Below, piece after piece: positions 7,848 to 18,639 of a DNA stretch of 64,000 nt. This DNA comes from Vibrio sp. UBA2441. Lineage in GTDB: Bacteria; Pseudomonadota; Gammaproteobacteria; Enterobacterales; Vibrionaceae. The stretch is from NCBI GenBank assembly GCA_002342685.1, contig DDQN01000092.1, positions 46,128 through 110,127 of the forward strand. The letters run 5' to 3'. A model generated the notes under the pieces. That model did no database searches and had not been told where the DNA came from. It saw nothing but the letters and a program-made list of their open reading frames with translations. The position numbers and the translations under genes are program-made. Numbering within the stretch: the stretch's first letter is position 1; each line of letters opens with the position of its first letter.

Positions 7848-9467
7848 ATGAAAGCATTTTTGCAGTTTACTTTAAGCATCTGTAGCTTAGGCTTATTATC
7901 CGGATGTGGTGAAAACCTCGATCAAGATAAAATTCGAAATCAAGGCTTTGTATTTTGTGGGCAGGGTGCCCCGACCTCTTTCAATCCTCAGCTTGTTGAG
8001 AGTGGCATCACTTCTGAGTCTCTCAGCCCACAAATATTTGATTCTCTGTTAATTTTGAATCCAAATAGCCATGAGCCTATGCCTAGCCTAGCTAAAAGCT
8101 GGACAGTAAATGAAGAAAGAACAGAATATGTATTTCAACTCCGTCGTGATGTGGCTTTCCAAACAACGTCTTGGTTTTCACCCTCTCGTTATTTAAACGC
8201 ATCTGATGTGGTATTTAGCTTTAATAGAATAATCAACAAAAACAGCGAATTTCACCACGTAAGCAATGCGAGTTATCCCTGGTTTACAGGCATTGAATTC
8301 GCTGGATTGGTCAAGAGTGTCGAATCTATCGATGAGCATCTGGTCAAATTTACCTTAAATCATGCAGACAATACGTTTTTATCCAATATCGCAACAACCT
8401 ACTCTGTCATACACTCCAAGGAGTACGCAGACAAGCTGGCTAAAGAAGGGAATAAAAAACTGATAGACCAAAAGCCCATCGGCTCTGGTCCGTTCTATTT
8501 AGATGAATATCAAGTGGGTGACTTGGTTCGCCTTAAACGCCATGATAATTATTGGCGTGGACAACCTAATGTGGAACAAATCGTTTTTGACATATCTTCC
8601 CGTGGAACAGGCCCACTAGCGAAACTTCTCAGAAACGAATGTGATGTGCTCAACTCCCCAGTTTCCAGCCATATCCCTATCATAAAACAACACGATGAGT
8701 TGATACTCGAAGCACGTTCTTCAATGAACGTCGCCTTTATCGCCATTAATACCGATCACAAAGCGCTTAAAGACGTGAGGGTAAGACGAGCCCTCAACCT
8801 TTCTATCAACCGGAAAAGTATATTAGATTCAGTTTATTACGGCACGGGTGAGCAAGCCTATTCACTATTACCGCCAAATTCTTGGGCCTATCAAAAAGAT
8901 GCCGTGCAAATTCGTTATGACCGCAATTATGCTCTCGCACTTCTGCGAGAGGCTGGTTACGTGAAAGGATTATCGTTATCCATGTGGGTTCCTCTCGAAC
9001 CAAAAGCGTACAACCCTAGCCCGAGAAAAACCGCAGAATTAATTCAAGCCGCTTTCGCTGATATCAGTGTCACTCTAAACCTTTTCACTAGTGACCAATT
9101 TGATAGAAGTGAACTTAGCAAACATAAAAATATCGATTTGGTACTCACCGGTTGGAATGCCAGCACTGGTGATCCTGATAATTTCCTTCGCCCTTTACTC
9201 TCTTGTAATGCAGAACAGTCTGGGCTAAACGTTTCTATGTGGTGCAACCCTGACTTTGACTTCCTTCTTGATCTTGCAAAAGAAACCAATCAGACCCGTT
9301 ACCGGATGAATTTATATAAACAAGCACAAAACATCATGAATGAAGAAGTCCCCGTCATTCCGCTTGCCCATGGAGCTCAATTTCAGGCCTATCATAAATC
9401 TCTACAAGGTTTTAATATCAGCCCATTTAGTTCTCAGAGCTTTCACAATGTAGAGAGGACAAAATAA
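7848..9467 (+). CDS. sapA: Sap ABC transporter, peptide-binding lipoprotein
   Basis: Extracytoplasmic solute-binding protein, family 5 (DppA/OppA/SapA type), 539 residues. It is the first gene of sapABCDF. The Sap system is linked to antimicrobial-peptide resistance, potassium uptake and, in E. coli, putrescine export, so the substrate is uncertain here. The signal peptide ends GLLSGC, a perfect lipobox with Cys at residue 20, so the protein is probably lipid-anchored. Family landmarks include SLAKSWTVNEERTEYVFQLR and VRRALNLSINRKSILDSVYYGTG. The sapA stop shares a base with the sapB start (TAATG). Confidence 0.9.
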   Translation: MKAFLQFTLSICSLGLLSGCGENLDQDKIRNQGFVFCGQGAPTSFNPQLVESGITSESLSPQIFDSLLILNPNSHEPMPSLAKSWTVNEERTEYVFQLRRDVAFQTTSWFSPSRYLNASDVVFSFNRIINKNSEFHHVSNASYPWFTGIEFAGLVKSVESIDEHLVKFTLNHADNTFLSNIATTYSVIHSKEYADKLAKEGNKKLIDQKPIGSGPFYLDEYQVGDLVRLKRHDNYWRGQPNVEQIVFDISSRGTGPLAKLLRNECDVLNSPVSSHIPIIKQHDELILEARSSMNVAFIAINTDHKALKDVRVRRALNLSINRKSILDSVYYGTGEQAYSLLPPNSWAYQKDAVQIRYDRNYALALLREAGYVKGLSLSMWVPLEPKAYNPSPRKTAELIQAAFADISVTLNLFTSDQFDRSELSKHKNIDLVLTGWNASTGDPDNFLRPLLSCNAEQSGLNVSMWCNPDFDFLLDLAKETNQTRYRMNLYKQAQNIMNEEVPVIPLAHGAQFQAYHKSLQGFNISPFSSQSFHNVERTK

Positions 9468-10429
9468 TGTTTCGTTATACTGTGCGCCGCTTTAACCTCT
9501 TTGTAATTACGTTGTTGATGCTAACATTGGTCGGCTACAACATCGTCTTGCTCGATGATTCCTCTGTTTGGCATAAGATGGAATTTTGGGACGGTTGGAT
9601 TCTTTATTTGCACCAGCTAGCGCAACTCGATTTTGGCATCAACAAACAAGGCTATCCTATCCTTGACGACTTGCTAATGGTTTTTCCCGCGACTCTTGAA
9701 CTGTGTCTGTTCGCTTTTATTTTTGCGCTATTAGTCGGTATTCCTCTAGGTACATTAGCAGGGATGCGTCAAGGCAAGTTTATCGATACGTTTATTTCGT
9801 TCGTTTCCATGTCTGGTTATTCGGCTCCCTTATTTTGGGTTGCCTTGCTGATGATTATGTTTTTCTCTCTTCATTTACAGATATTACCTGTTTCCGGGCG
9901 GTATAATCTGCTCTATGAAATCGAACCTATCACCGGTTTTGCCATTATTGACGCATTCATGTCAAATAAAATGTATCGTGCCGAAGCCTTACAAAGCGTA
10001 ATTTCACATCTGATTTTACCTTGTATGGTTCTTGCTTTAGCCCCCACGACGCAAATTGTTCGCCTTATGCGCGCCTCAGTTGCTGAGGTAATGTCCCAGA
10101 ACTACATTCGCGCGGCACGCATTAAAGGCCTATCAAAGTATGAAATTGTCATGCAACACGTAATGCGAAATGCCTTACCGCCAATTATTCCCAAATTTGG
10201 TGTACAACTTTCAAGCATGCTGACATTCGCCATTATTACTGAATCTATTTTTAACTGGCCCGGTATCGGTCGTTGGTTACTGAATGCGTTATCAAATCAA
10301 GATTATGCATCCATTCAGGCAGGAGTAATCGTGGTAGCGTCATTTGTATTATCGGCCAATATCTTATCCGATCTCATTGGCACTGTGGCTAACCCACTGG
10401 TAAGGAAAGAGTGGTATGTTAACAAGTAA
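9467..10429 (+). CDS. sapB: Sap ABC transporter permease B
   Basis: Inner-membrane permease of 320 residues, BPD_transp_1 fold of the DppB/OppB type. An N-terminal helix (residues about 12-29) is followed by the periplasmic segment. The core helices begin around residue 80. The cytoplasmic EAA loop that docks on the ATPases is seen as SQNYIRAARIKGLSKYEIV with HVMRNALPPIIP. Expected partner is SapC in a heterodimer with SapD/SapF as the ATPases. It overlaps sapA by one base and sapC by 14 bases, so all are cotranscribed. Confidence 0.92.
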   Translation: MFRYTVRRFNLFVITLLMLTLVGYNIVLLDDSSVWHKMEFWDGWILYLHQLAQLDFGINKQGYPILDDLLMVFPATLELCLFAFIFALLVGIPLGTLAGMRQGKFIDTFISFVSMSGYSAPLFWVALLMIMFFSLHLQILPVSGRYNLLYEIEPITGFAIIDAFMSNKMYRAEALQSVISHLILPCMVLALAPTTQIVRLMRASVAEVMSQNYIRAARIKGLSKYEIVMQHVMRNALPPIIPKFGVQLSSMLTFAIITESIFNWPGIGRWLLNALSNQDYASIQAGVIVVASFVLSANILSDLIGTVANPLVRKEWYVNK

Positions 10430-11303
10430 TATTTATCAGGAAGAGCATGTTCCTACTCAATTCGAACGTTTTGCTAAAAGTTTTAGGCAAAATAGCTTCG
10501 CTATGTTTGGTTTGTGGTGTCTTGGTTTTGTCATCATTGTTACGTTAGCTTCACCTTGGTTAGCTCCGCATGACCCCCAACTTCAAACGGGCAACTTATT
10601 GGTACCACCTTCATGGAACCATGAAGGCAGCATCGAGTACTTTCTGGGTACAGATGATTTAGGTAGAGATATTCTTTCCCGAATCATTACGGGCTCACAG
10701 TTAACCTTTGGTGCAGCCGTTCTTATTACTATTGTTTCTACCCTTGTTGGCTGTAGCATTGGTATCCTTGCGGGCATGACCAAAGGCTTGTTATCAAGTA
10801 CCCTAAACCACTTACTTGATACAGTAATGTCAATTCCATCTCTGCTTTTAGCTATTATCTTTGTCGCATTTCTCGGCTTCGGTGAGTTCAATATTCTATT
10901 GGCTATATGTCTTGCTCTGGTTCCGCGCTTTATTCGCTCACTCTATACGGCGGTTCATGGGGAGTTAGAAAAAGACTACATTATGGCTTCACGTCTGGAT
11001 GGAGCTAACGATTTCTATCTGCTAACCAACTCCATTTTCCCTAATATTCTTGCCGTTATTGCTGCGGAATTTACCATGGCAATGACCATCGCTATTTTGG
11101 ATATCACAGCGCTCGGTTTTCTTGGCCTTGGTGCCCAGGCTCCCAGTACTGAGTGGGGGGCTATCCTAGGTGACTCGGTAGAATTAATATATCTCGCACC
11201 ATGGACAGTAACGCTGCCCGGCCTTGCTATCATGTTTACGGTTATCGTCATCAACCTTGTTGGTGAAGGTGTAAGACAAGCGTTAAACGCAGGTATCGAA
11301 TAA
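10416..11303 (+). CDS. sapC: Sap ABC transporter permease C
   Basis: Second permease of the Sap system, 295 residues, DppC/OppC type. The N-terminal cytoplasmic segment precedes a first helix ([20 protein letters not shown]). The family signature [19 protein letters not shown] lies near residues 70-88, and the EAA loop reads [19 protein letters not shown]. The start codon lies inside the end of sapB (14-base overlap) and its stop shares a base with sapD (TAATG). Length agrees with E. coli SapC (about 296). Confidence 0.92.
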   Translation: MLTSNIYQEEHVPTQFERFAKSFRQNSFAMFGLWCLGFVIIVTLASPWLAPHDPQLQTGNLLVPPSWNHEGSIEYFLGTDDLGRDILSRIITGSQLTFGAAVLITIVSTLVGCSIGILAGMTKGLLSSTLNHLLDTVMSIPSLLLAIIFVAFLGFGEFNILLAICLALVPRFIRSLYTAVHGELEKDYIMASRLDGANDFYLLTNSIFPNILAVIAAEFTMAMTIAILDITALGFLGLGAQAPSTEWGAILGDSVELIYLAPWTVTLPGLAIMFTVIVINLVGEGVRQALNAGIE

Positions 11304-12298
11304 TGCCTTTATTAGACTTTAGACACTTAACCATAGAAATTGAAACGCCTCATGGCTTAGTTAAAGCCGTGGATCGTATGAGTATTACTATACAAGAGGG
11401 CGATATTCGTGGCTTAGTTGGAGAATCCGGCTCTGGTAAAAGTTTGGTCGCCAAGGCTATTGTCGGTATTTGTAAAGACAATTGGCGTATCTCAGCTGAC
11501 CGTATGCGTCTCGGAGATGTAGATCTATTACAACTAACACCAAAAGAAAGAAGGCGTGTTATTGCCCGCGACGTCGCTATTATATTTCAGGAGGCGTCAA
11601 CCTGCCTAGACCCCTCAGAAGAAGTGGGCATTCAATTAGCTGAATCTATCCCGGCAAAATCCTTTGAGGGCCATTGGTGGGAAAGAATAAAATGGCGCAA
11701 AAAACAAGCGATAGCTTTACTTCACAAGGTCGGTATTAAAGATCACAAACGGCTAATGAGCAGCTACCCTTACGAATTAACCGACGGTGAATGTCAGAAA
11801 GTCATGATCGCCATGGCAATTGCTGCGAAACCAAGGATTTTAATTGCTGATGAGCCAACCAATGACTTAGATCCCATTACACAATCACAGATATTGCGCT
11901 TGTTAAGTCGAATGAATCAAGTAAACAACACAACCATCTTATTGATTGGACATGACTTGACCACCATTACACAATGGGCAAATCGAATCACAGTGATGTA
12001 CTGCGGTCAATCTGTAGAATCCGCCTCTACAGAGCAAATTTTAAAGGCACCAAAGCACCCTTACACGGCGGCACTTTTAAAGGCAATGCCCGATTTTAGC
12101 GGTAATATACCTCACAAACAGAAGTTACAATCTCTACCAGGTGCCATTCCGCCATTGCAACATTTGCCAATAGGGTGCCGTTTAGGCCCTCGTTGTCCCT
12201 ATGCTCAGCGGCAGTGTGTAGAAATACCCTACTCTAAAAAAATTAAAGACCATAAGTTTTCTTGCCATTTCCCATTGCATACGGAGAAAAAGTCATGA
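11303..12298 (+). CDS. sapD: Sap ABC transporter ATP-binding protein D
   Basis: ATPase subunit, 331 residues, DppD/OppD type with the C-terminal oligopeptide-transporter extension ([15 protein letters not shown]). Walker A is GESGSGKS (about 36-43) and Walker B is [13 protein letters not shown]. The signature loop reads LTDGE instead of the usual LSGGQ, which is also what I recall for enterobacterial SapD, so it is a family trait and not a lesion. In E. coli SapD (TrkE) also supports Trk potassium uptake. Its stop overlaps the sapF start (ATGA). Confidence 0.92.
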   Translation: MPLLDFRHLTIEIETPHGLVKAVDRMSITIQEGDIRGLVGESGSGKSLVAKAIVGICKDNWRISADRMRLGDVDLLQLTPKERRRVIARDVAIIFQEASTCLDPSEEVGIQLAESIPAKSFEGHWWERIKWRKKQAIALLHKVGIKDHKRLMSSYPYELTDGECQKVMIAMAIAAKPRILIADEPTNDLDPITQSQILRLLSRMNQVNNTTILLIGHDLTTITQWANRITVMYCGQSVESASTEQILKAPKHPYTAALLKAMPDFSGNIPHKQKLQSLPGAIPPLQHLPIGCRLGPRCPYAQRQCVEIPYSKKIKDHKFSCHFPLHTEKKS

Positions 12299-13089
12299 GT
12301 GCTTTGCTAGAAGTTGATAACCTATCCAAGCGATTTATCACTCGATCAGGCTTTTTTGGAACTAAAGAACAAGAAGCCGTTAAACCGGTCAGTTTTTCGC
12401 TCGAAGTTGGTGAAACAATTGGTTTTATTGGTCAAAATGGGTCTGGGAAATCAACGTTAGCAAAAATGCTCGCTGGTGTTGTCGAACCTTCACAAGGCGA
12501 AATAAGAGTAAACGGAGAGAAACTCGAACACAGAGATTACTCTACTCGCTGCAAACTCATTCGTATGATTTTTCAGGATCCAAACAGCTCACTTAATCCG
12601 CGAATTCAGATTGGTCGCATTCTAGAAGGACCGTTAAAAAGAAACACTGAAATGTCACCAGAAGCGCGTATGCAAAGAGTTAAAGCGACACTAGTTCGCG
12701 TGGGACTACTCCCCGAGCATGCATACTTTTATCCGCAGATGTTGGCTGCAGGTCAAAAACAGAGAGTCTGTTTGGCCCGGGCTTTAATTTTGCAACCGTC
12801 TATCATCGTAGCTGATGAAGCGCTAAACGGTTTAGATATGGCAATGCGGTCACAGATCATTAACCTGTTTTTAGAGCTACAAGATGAGATGGGAGTTGCC
12901 TTTGTTTATGCTTCTCAACATATCGGAATAATAAAACACATTACAGATAAAGTGATGGTGATGCACGAAGGAACGGTTGTGGAATATGGTGAGACAAGCA
13001 AGGTACTTACCTGTCCGGAACACCCTATTACTCAAAGGCTAGTAGAAAGTCATTTTTACAAAGCCCCTAGTTACAGAAAGTGCTCATAA
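12295..13089 (+). CDS. sapF: Sap ABC transporter ATP-binding protein F
   Basis: Second ATPase, 264 residues from the ATG at 12295, which overlaps the sapD stop as ATGA and has GGAGAA upstream; an upstream in-frame ATG at 12262 is less likely. Walker A is GQNGSGKS. The signature is LAAGQKQR, the DppF/SapF variant, and Walker B is [12 protein letters not shown], where Ala-Leu replaces the usual Pro-Thr. Last gene of the operon, followed after about 80 bases by a strong hairpin at 13167-13187. SapD and SapF are expected to form the ATPase heterodimer under SapBC. Confidence 0.92.
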   Translation: MSALLEVDNLSKRFITRSGFFGTKEQEAVKPVSFSLEVGETIGFIGQNGSGKSTLAKMLAGVVEPSQGEIRVNGEKLEHRDYSTRCKLIRMIFQDPNSSLNPRIQIGRILEGPLKRNTEMSPEARMQRVKATLVRVGLLPEHAYFYPQMLAAGQKQRVCLARALILQPSIIVADEALNGLDMAMRSQIINLFLELQDEMGVAFVYASQHIGIIKHITDKVMVMHEGTVVEYGETSKVLTCPEHPITQRLVESHFYKAPSYRKCS

Positions 13090-13166
13090 TTTTAAATGCT
13101 TATCGCATTAAAAGCACTTCGTATTAACAGCTTTCCGTATTAAGAAGTCGCCATATAAAAAGAATG

Positions 13167-13187
13167 CCATCACGATAAACGTGATGG
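13167..13187. terminator. Convergent terminator hairpin between sapF and the DUF2750 gene
   Basis: Perfect 8-bp stem CCATCACG / CGTGATGG with loop ATAAA. On the minus strand it is followed by CATTCTTTTTAT; on the plus strand by TTATTCCTTT. It can therefore end both converging transcripts, better on the minus strand. Confidence 0.8.
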
Positions 13188-13201
13188 TTATTCCTTTCGG
13201 T

Positions 13202-13594
13202 CTAGCGTTGACTGGCGCTGAGTTTTTTAAGTTCGAAGTCAAATTCATCCGGATACAAAACAACGCCTTCTTCATGAAGATTAGGAAAGACCACTACCGC
13301 GAGTTCGTCATCTTCCAAACCGTTAGTCCAGCGGCTATGCCATTTGTTTAATGAAATAACTTCAGAAACACAGTTCTCCCATTCTCCGGTCGCCCACTCT
13401 TCTGCAAACTCTTTGTTTGGCCATACAGGAACACAATCTTCATCTTCGGTATTCAGCATGACACAACCGTGTTCATCTTTAAGAATCCAAACCTCACGAC
13501 TAGACACTATTTCTTTAAGACAGTATTTGAAACGTTTTTCGCTATCAAATTGGTTGATCTCATCCATTCTGGATTTTTCTAATGGGTTTGACAT
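13202..13594 (-). CDS. DUF2750 family protein of unknown function
   Basis: Small soluble acidic protein, 130 residues, no signal peptide or membrane helix. The sequence resembles the DUF2750 family found in vibrios and other gammaproteobacteria: REVWILKDEHGCVMLNTEDEDCVPVWPNKEFAEEW is the recognisable core. No catalytic residues can be assigned. The start at 13594 has AAGGG seven bases upstream; a downstream Met at residue 11 is possible. It follows ppaC on the same strand but a hairpin at 13616-13641 separates them, so it probably has its own promoter or receives read-through. Function unknown. Confidence 0.75.
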   Translation of the reverse strand: MSNPLEKSRMDEINQFDSEKRFKYCLKEIVSSREVWILKDEHGCVMLNTEDEDCVPVWPNKEFAEEWATGEWENCVSEVISLNKWHSRWTNGLEDDELAVVVFPNLHEEGVVLYPDEFDFELKKLSASQR

Positions 13595-13615
13595 AATTTG
13601 CCCTTAACAATTGAA

Positions 13616-13641
13616 ATAGGCGAAGTAAATACTTCGCCTAT
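13616..13641 (-). terminator. Hairpin downstream of ppaC
   Basis: Perfect 11-bp stem ATAGGCGAAGT / ACTTCGCCTAT with loop AAAT, about 60 bases after the ppaC stop. The following minus-strand sequence TTTCAATTGTT is only a weak T-tract, so partial read-through into the DUF2750 gene is possible. Confidence 0.65.
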
Positions 13642-13701
13642 ATATACAACAGACCTTATTCATAGGTCATTTGAACATGTCGGTATTCGTTTACCGCAGA
13701 G

Positions 13702-14607
13702 TTATACTAACTCACCCTGAAGCCAAGGCCAGCCTTGCTTTTTACGGCTTAACGTATTCGCCATCATTAGCATTCCGTCTTGTTCATGCTTAACCAGTTT
13801 TTCAGCCCAATCACCTTTATATAAAAGACGAGTTGTTGCTGAAGTAATGTCCGTTAACATCACAGCAGCAAAAGCCAGACCTTCTTCATCACAACGACGC
13901 TGTAAATCGTCTTCCAGCGCATCAATCATACCGTCGACTTGTTCCAGTGTAGCAAGTTCAATTTGCCCTACAACAACCTGACGTTCGTTGAATGGATAGG
14001 CTTTAAGATCTTTTTCAACCAACTGAGCAGACGTTAAACCTTCAATGTCTGTCTTAGCAATCAGCAAGTTCTTAATGAAAACATCTAAATCGGTAACTTC
14101 AGCGTATTTAGCCAGCTCTTCTACAGCATCTTTGTCTTTTTGTGTGCAGGTAGGAGAAGCGAAACCAACCGTATCAGACAGGATCGCAGACATCATTAAT
14201 GTAGCGAGAGGGCGAGTAATAGTGACATTTTCCATCTTGTACAGGTTGAACAAGATAGTACAAGTACAGCCTACAGGCCAAATCCAGGCTTCCAGAGGAT
14301 TTACTGTCATCACGTCACCTAAACGGTGGTGATCTACAATGCCCAGAATTTCTGCATCTTGAATATCATCTGGTGCTTGAGCCAAGTCTGAATAATCAAC
14401 CAGCCAAACTTTTTCACCAGCGACACCGGTACACATTTCAGGCGCTTCAACACCAGCCTGATCAATAATGTATTGAGTTTCTCTATTAAGTGCACCTTGA
14501 CGAACCGCTTTCGCTTCCAGTCCACGAGCTTTTAACAGCTCAGTAGCAACCAAAGCGCTACAAATACTATCACTATCAGGGTTCTTATGACCGACAACTT
14601 GAATCAT
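13702..14607 (-). CDS. ppaC: Manganese-dependent inorganic pyrophosphatase (family II)
   Basis: Hydrolyses pyrophosphate to two phosphates, pulling biosynthetic reactions forward; cytoplasmic. DHH-superfamily family II enzyme of 301 residues, close to the usual 305-310. Metal ligands are visible: H7, D11 and D13 in GHKNPDSDS, D71 in LVDYSD, and the DHH triad at 92-94 in GIVDHHRLGD. The C-terminal DHHA2 domain ends with the substrate-binding SRKKQ motif (NTLSRKKQGWPWLQ). Family II enzymes occur in vibrios alongside or in place of family I PpA. Monocistronic in appearance, with its own upstream gap and downstream hairpin. Confidence 0.95.
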   Translation of the reverse strand: MIQVVGHKNPDSDSICSALVATELLKARGLEAKAVRQGALNRETQYIIDQAGVEAPEMCTGVAGEKVWLVDYSDLAQAPDDIQDAEILGIVDHHRLGDVMTVNPLEAWIWPVGCTCTILFNLYKMENVTITRPLATLMMSAILSDTVGFASPTCTQKDKDAVEELAKYAEVTDLDVFIKNLLIAKTDIEGLTSAQLVEKDLKAYPFNERQVVVGQIELATLEQVDGMIDALEDDLQRRCDEEGLAFAAVMLTDITSATTRLLYKGDWAEKLVKHEQDGMLMMANTLSRKKQGWPWLQGELV

Positions 14608-14932
14608 GTTTTTTCCTATACATGTCTAATGTTTGATTTCTATCACCAAGCAAGACGTTTAACTACCCATTTGTTCTGGATAAATAAGAGTGTCTCCATG
14701 GCTTTGATACAACCGTGTTACTAATGGTGGTTACTTTACCTGAATTTTAGAATTTGTCACCGCGCTAGAAAACATTTTTCTCTACTACTTTAGACTGTAT
14801 CGGGCCGCTATATGTTCATCTTACAAGGAAACTTTCTGACCTTTTCCTATATTTCAACTTAACTTCAAGCCACATAACAGAAAAAGCCAGTCTATTGACT
14901 GGCTTTTATTTCTAACGGGGAACAGTTAGATA
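14608..14932 (-). promoter_or_regulatory. Intergenic region: ppaC promoter region and torA terminator
   Basis: 325 bases without a gene. It must hold the ppaC promoter on the minus strand, though I see no consensus elements I would defend. At its left end, by torA's neighbour side, is the torA terminator at 14882-14907. No small ORF with a ribosome-binding site was found. Confidence 0.4.
14882..14907 (-). terminator. Rho-independent terminator of torECA
   Basis: Perfect 11-bp stem AAAAGCCAGTC / GACTGGCTTTT with loop TATT. On the minus strand it is followed by TTTTTCTG, 26 bases after the torA stop. Confidence 0.9.
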
Positions 14933-17395
14933 TTACTTAGTTACTTCTAGTGGACCACCAAATGCAGTCACTGGAGGTACTTCGCCTTTAAATTTCTCAA
15001 AATCAACCAAGCAAGTATTTGCAGAAGTTGCCTGAGCCAATTCCGAAGACGGAATATCTTGAGTTAACGTGTTTGGATCGCCGTAAGTACAGATAGCGCC
15101 TACTTTCTCATTTAGAGGGCCATACCATGCACCTTCTTCAATACGTACAACACCTTCAGCATAACTATCAGTAACAACAGCACCTGCTAATAGTTGACCA
15201 CGGTCGTTGAATACGCGAACCAGGTCACCATCTTTAATGCCTTTCGACTTAGCATCAACCGGGTTGATGTAAATAGGCTCACGACCTTGTACAGCGTATG
15301 TTGCACGGAACTCTTCAGATTCACACATCTGTGAGTGCAGACGCTTGTCCGGGTGGCAAGATTGCAACCAGAATGGGTGTTTCTTAGAACCTGGACCACC
15401 GTGTGAACGTTCAGATTTTTCGAACCACATTGGGTGCTCTTGGCAATGTTCATAACCATAAGCTTTGATCTTACGGCTAGAGATTTCGATAAAGCCAGAA
15501 GGTGTACCTAGTGCATTGATCTCTGGATCTTCTCGGAATGAAGCGTGGCGAACCCAAGGTTTACCTTTACCTGCATCAAAGAAGCCTTTTTCCCAGAATG
15601 CATCAAACTTAGGTAACTTAAATTTACCTTTGTTCGCTTTTGCACAGTTGTCATATAGGTGACGAACCCACTCCATCTCAGTCATACCACGGGTATATTC
15701 TTCATCACGACCAAAACGCTTAGTTAAGCCTGTCATGATGTCGAAGTCACTACGAGATTGGAATTGTGGCTCAACCAATTTTTGCATAGCGATCAAACCA
15801 CGGTTTGAGTAAGAACCATAGCCGTCGATGTCGTTACGTTCAAACTGAGTACAAGCTGGAAGTACGATATCAGAGAAACGACAGCTTGCTGTCCAAGCAA
15901 ATTCAATAGTTACAACTGTTTGTAGATTTTGGAACGCTTTCTTCATACGGTTGCGGTCTTGGTGGTGATGCCAAGGGTTACAACCCGAAATAACCATCAT
16001 CTTATAACCTGGTAGGTTAACTTTATTACCGTTATGGTTAATTTCCTTACCTGGTTCAAGAAGGCAGTCCACCCAACGTGCAACAGGGATAACCGTACTA
16101 TGACCGTTAAAGTCTGTATTGTTCCACTTAGGAACAGAATCTTTATCAGGGTTACCCGGGAAGCTGCCTGGCATTGCCATTCCTGTTGAAGGAACACCAA
16201 TTGAGCTGTAGTGGTGACCATAAGACACACCACCGCCTGGTAGACCGATTTGACCGATCATTGCAGCCAATACAGCACCCATCCAGTATGGTTGCTCACC
16301 GTGCTCCTGACGTTGGATACACCAGCCAAATAGTAATTGAGTACGACCTTTAACCAGCGTGCGTGCAAGTTTACGGATTTCATCCGCACTCATGCCTGTA
16401 ATTTCAGCAGCCCACTCTGGCGTTTTCTCAACTTTATCTTTCGTTTCACCGTTTACATAAGCGATGAACTCTTCAAAACCTAAGCAGTATGTGTCTACGA
16501 AATCTTCGTCGTAAATTTCTTCATTATATAATGTATGTGCAAGTGCAAGCATTAATGCTACGTCAGTTTGCGGGTTCACATACATGTGCTCGTTGTTTAG
16601 GAAACGCTGAGTCTTGTTCTTAACCGGGTCGATAGAGATGACGTTGATTTCACCTTTACCTACTTTTTCTTTCAGTTGCTCTAGGTACTCATAAGATTCG
16701 TGAGTTTCACAGTTCCAACCTACCTGTAGGTTTTTAACCGGATCGTTCGCCCACATAATGATGTTGTCACTATTAGCCAGAATCTCAGTCCAAGAAGTTC
16801 CTTGCGCGTATACTTCTGTTGAACCTAATACGTATGGCAGGATAGTTTGACCAGCACCCGTTGAGTAGTCGCCCACTTTCTTGACAAAGTTACCGTGCAT
16901 CGCAACAGCGCGGCGCATATGGTTACCTGAAGAGTGGAATTGACCCGTTGTACGCCAGCCAGTTTGCCCTGCGTGTAAAGCCCATGGACCGTACTCTTTT
17001 TGAACTCGTTCTAGTTCATTGTAAAAATAATCAAGTGCTTCATCCCAAGATACACGTACAAAACGGTTGTTACCACGAGTCTCAGCAGAGTACTTATGTT
17101 TCTTCAACCAGTCTAAACGTACCATTGGATAACGTACACGGGACGGGCTATAGATGATGCCTTTAATACCGTCCAACATTTCTGTAGGGTACTTATCTAG
17201 TTCTAAAGGTTTTATTTCTTCAACCTTATTGTTTACCACTCGAGCTCGGAACGCGCCCCAGTGTGAACCAGACGTCTTCCACTCGCCTGCTTCCGCTGCA
17301 TTTGCAGTAGCGGACATCAGCAAGCTAGGACCGATAACGGTAGCAGCACTTGTTGCAGCTGCACCTTTAAGGAAACTTCTTCTTGTAATTGTCAT
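14933..17395 (-). CDS. torA: Trimethylamine-N-oxide reductase, periplasmic molybdoenzyme
   Basis: Terminal reductase of TMAO respiration: reduces TMAO to trimethylamine with electrons from TorC. 820 residues. The N-terminus carries a twin-arginine signal (TRRSFLKG, residues 4-11) with likely cleavage after ANA at residue 33, so it is exported folded through Tat after cofactor loading by TorD. The bis-MGD DMSO-reductase fold is evident, and Ser178 in GDYSTGAGQ is the predicted molybdenum ligand. C-terminal cofactor-binding segments include [17 protein letters not shown] and [22 protein letters not shown]. There is no N-terminal FeS-cluster Cys motif, as expected for TorA. Last gene of torECA, 18 bases after torC. 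Confidence 0.96.
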   Translation of the reverse strand: MTITRRSFLKGAAATSAATVIGPSLLMSATANAAEAGEWKTSGSHWGAFRARVVNNKVEEIKPLELDKYPTEMLDGIKGIIYSPSRVRYPMVRLDWLKKHKYSAETRGNNRFVRVSWDEALDYFYNELERVQKEYGPWALHAGQTGWRTTGQFHSSGNHMRRAVAMHGNFVKKVGDYSTGAGQTILPYVLGSTEVYAQGTSWTEILANSDNIIMWANDPVKNLQVGWNCETHESYEYLEQLKEKVGKGEINVISIDPVKNKTQRFLNNEHMYVNPQTDVALMLALAHTLYNEEIYDEDFVDTYCLGFEEFIAYVNGETKDKVEKTPEWAAEITGMSADEIRKLARTLVKGRTQLLFGWCIQRQEHGEQPYWMGAVLAAMIGQIGLPGGGVSYGHHYSSIGVPSTGMAMPGSFPGNPDKDSVPKWNNTDFNGHSTVIPVARWVDCLLEPGKEINHNGNKVNLPGYKMMVISGCNPWHHHQDRNRMKKAFQNLQTVVTIEFAWTASCRFSDIVLPACTQFERNDIDGYGSYSNRGLIAMQKLVEPQFQSRSDFDIMTGLTKRFGRDEEYTRGMTEMEWVRHLYDNCAKANKGKFKLPKFDAFWEKGFFDAGKGKPWVRHASFREDPEINALGTPSGFIEISSRKIKAYGYEHCQEHPMWFEKSERSHGGPGSKKHPFWLQSCHPDKRLHSQMCESEEFRATYAVQGREPIYINPVDAKSKGIKDGDLVRVFNDRGQLLAGAVVTDSYAEGVVRIEEGAWYGPLNEKVGAICTYGDPNTLTQDIPSSELAQATSANTCLVDFEKFKGEVPPVTAFGGPLEVTK

Positions 17396-17413
17396 AGGAT
17401 ACCCCTAAGGATC

Positions 17414-18598
17414 TTAATGTTTGCCTTCAGAAAAATCTGAAGAATGTTTTTGTAAATACTTTAGAATGAGCTTTTCACTGTCTTTATCGAAGTTAACGAA
17501 TGCGAGCATGCCATTAAACATACTTGGCCAGGTATTCGCGTCGAAATGACCTTCTTCTGGCTGAGTGTGACAAGTGGAACAGTTTGATTGGTATGCTTCT
17601 TTCGCTTCTTCCCAAACAGGCGTTACATCGTTCAACATACCTTCTTTTTTAAGCCAAAGTTTTGCCGAAACACGCTGCCAAGGAAGACCCGTTAGTTCGT
17701 CTACTTTTTTCTCAAATCTTTCAACAACGGCTTTGTTTTTCGCTGTCTTTTTCTGAAGCGTAGCTACCGGAATATTCATACCAAAGCCGTCTTGTATAAC
17801 TCGAGCAAAACCTCGTTTTTTGCGCCAACCAGTAATCTCAACTTGTATATTGTCACCCTCTTCAGCGATAACTTTTACTTCCGATGCTGGAGCTAAGTCA
17901 CCACCAACTTTGGTCAATGCTTTATCTTCAAATAATGGGAGATATTTGATGCTAACAAGCGTCTTGCCAACTGAGTAATCCGTTCCAGCCGCTTTCTTAG
18001 CTAGATTATCAGCCATTTCACTAGCGGCGTTCATACCTTCAGGTAACTGATGAGCAATACCTTTATGGCAATCGAGACAACTTTGATCTTTCTCAGCGGC
18101 TGGCTTCATCGCCTTTTGAGCGCCTTTGGACATACCGTCAAAGTTCATAGAGTCGTAGTTGTGGCAGTTTTTACATTCTAGAGAACCATTTGCTGAGAAT
18201 CGGTCCCATTCGTGTTGAGCTAATTCAAGACGTCGCTCTTCAAATTTTCCAGCCTCATCATAGTTGCCAAAAATTTGAGCATATACTTCTTTCGAAGCCT
18301 GCATTTTACGCGCAATCTTATCCGTCCAGTTGTGTGGAACGTGGCAGTCAGGACAAGTGGCTCGAACGCCAGAATTATTCTTCCAGTGAACGGTTTCCTG
18401 AAGTTCCTGATATACATTTGCTTCCATGGTATGGCAGCTAATACAGAACTCTTCAGTATTGGTTGCTTCAAGTACGGTATTAAATCCGCCCCAGAAAATT
18501 ACACCCGCAATAAATCCGCCCAACGTCAACACACCTAAACTGATGTGTACTGCTGGTCGAGTCATTGTGGTCCAGATACTTTTAATTAAGGATGTCAT
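17414..18598 (-). CDS. torC: Pentahaem c-type cytochrome TorC
   Basis: Membrane-anchored cytochrome that takes electrons from menaquinol and passes them to periplasmic TorA. 394 residues. An N-terminal helix (about 17-38) anchors it. The NapC/NirT domain carries four CxxCH haem sites at 52-56, 82-86, 142-146 and 174-178, and a C-terminal domain holds the fifth at 340-344 (CSTCH). Five haems and this length are diagnostic of TorC as opposed to NapC. In E. coli apo-TorC also restrains the TorS sensor. It lies between torE and torA in one operon. Confidence 0.96.
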   Translation of the reverse strand: MTSLIKSIWTTMTRPAVHISLGVLTLGGFIAGVIFWGGFNTVLEATNTEEFCISCHTMEANVYQELQETVHWKNNSGVRATCPDCHVPHNWTDKIARKMQASKEVYAQIFGNYDEAGKFEERRLELAQHEWDRFSANGSLECKNCHNYDSMNFDGMSKGAQKAMKPAAEKDQSCLDCHKGIAHQLPEGMNAASEMADNLAKKAAGTDYSVGKTLVSIKYLPLFEDKALTKVGGDLAPASEVKVIAEEGDNIQVEITGWRKKRGFARVIQDGFGMNIPVATLQKKTAKNKAVVERFEKKVDELTGLPWQRVSAKLWLKKEGMLNDVTPVWEEAKEAYQSNCSTCHTQPEEGHFDANTWPSMFNGMLAFVNFDKDSEKLILKYLQKHSSDFSEGKH

Positions 18599-18639
18599 GA
18601 TCTTTTCTCTAAAAATTTAAATTCAATAAAAGGCAAAAA

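Noticed and set aside
15187..15459. Minus-strand frame overlapping torA
   Set aside because: Out-of-frame shadow of the well-conserved TorA gene; Met-rich noise text with no ribosome site.
18190..18538. Several overlapping plus and minus frames in torC
   Set aside because: All fall within the haem-motif coding frame of torC; none has independent support.
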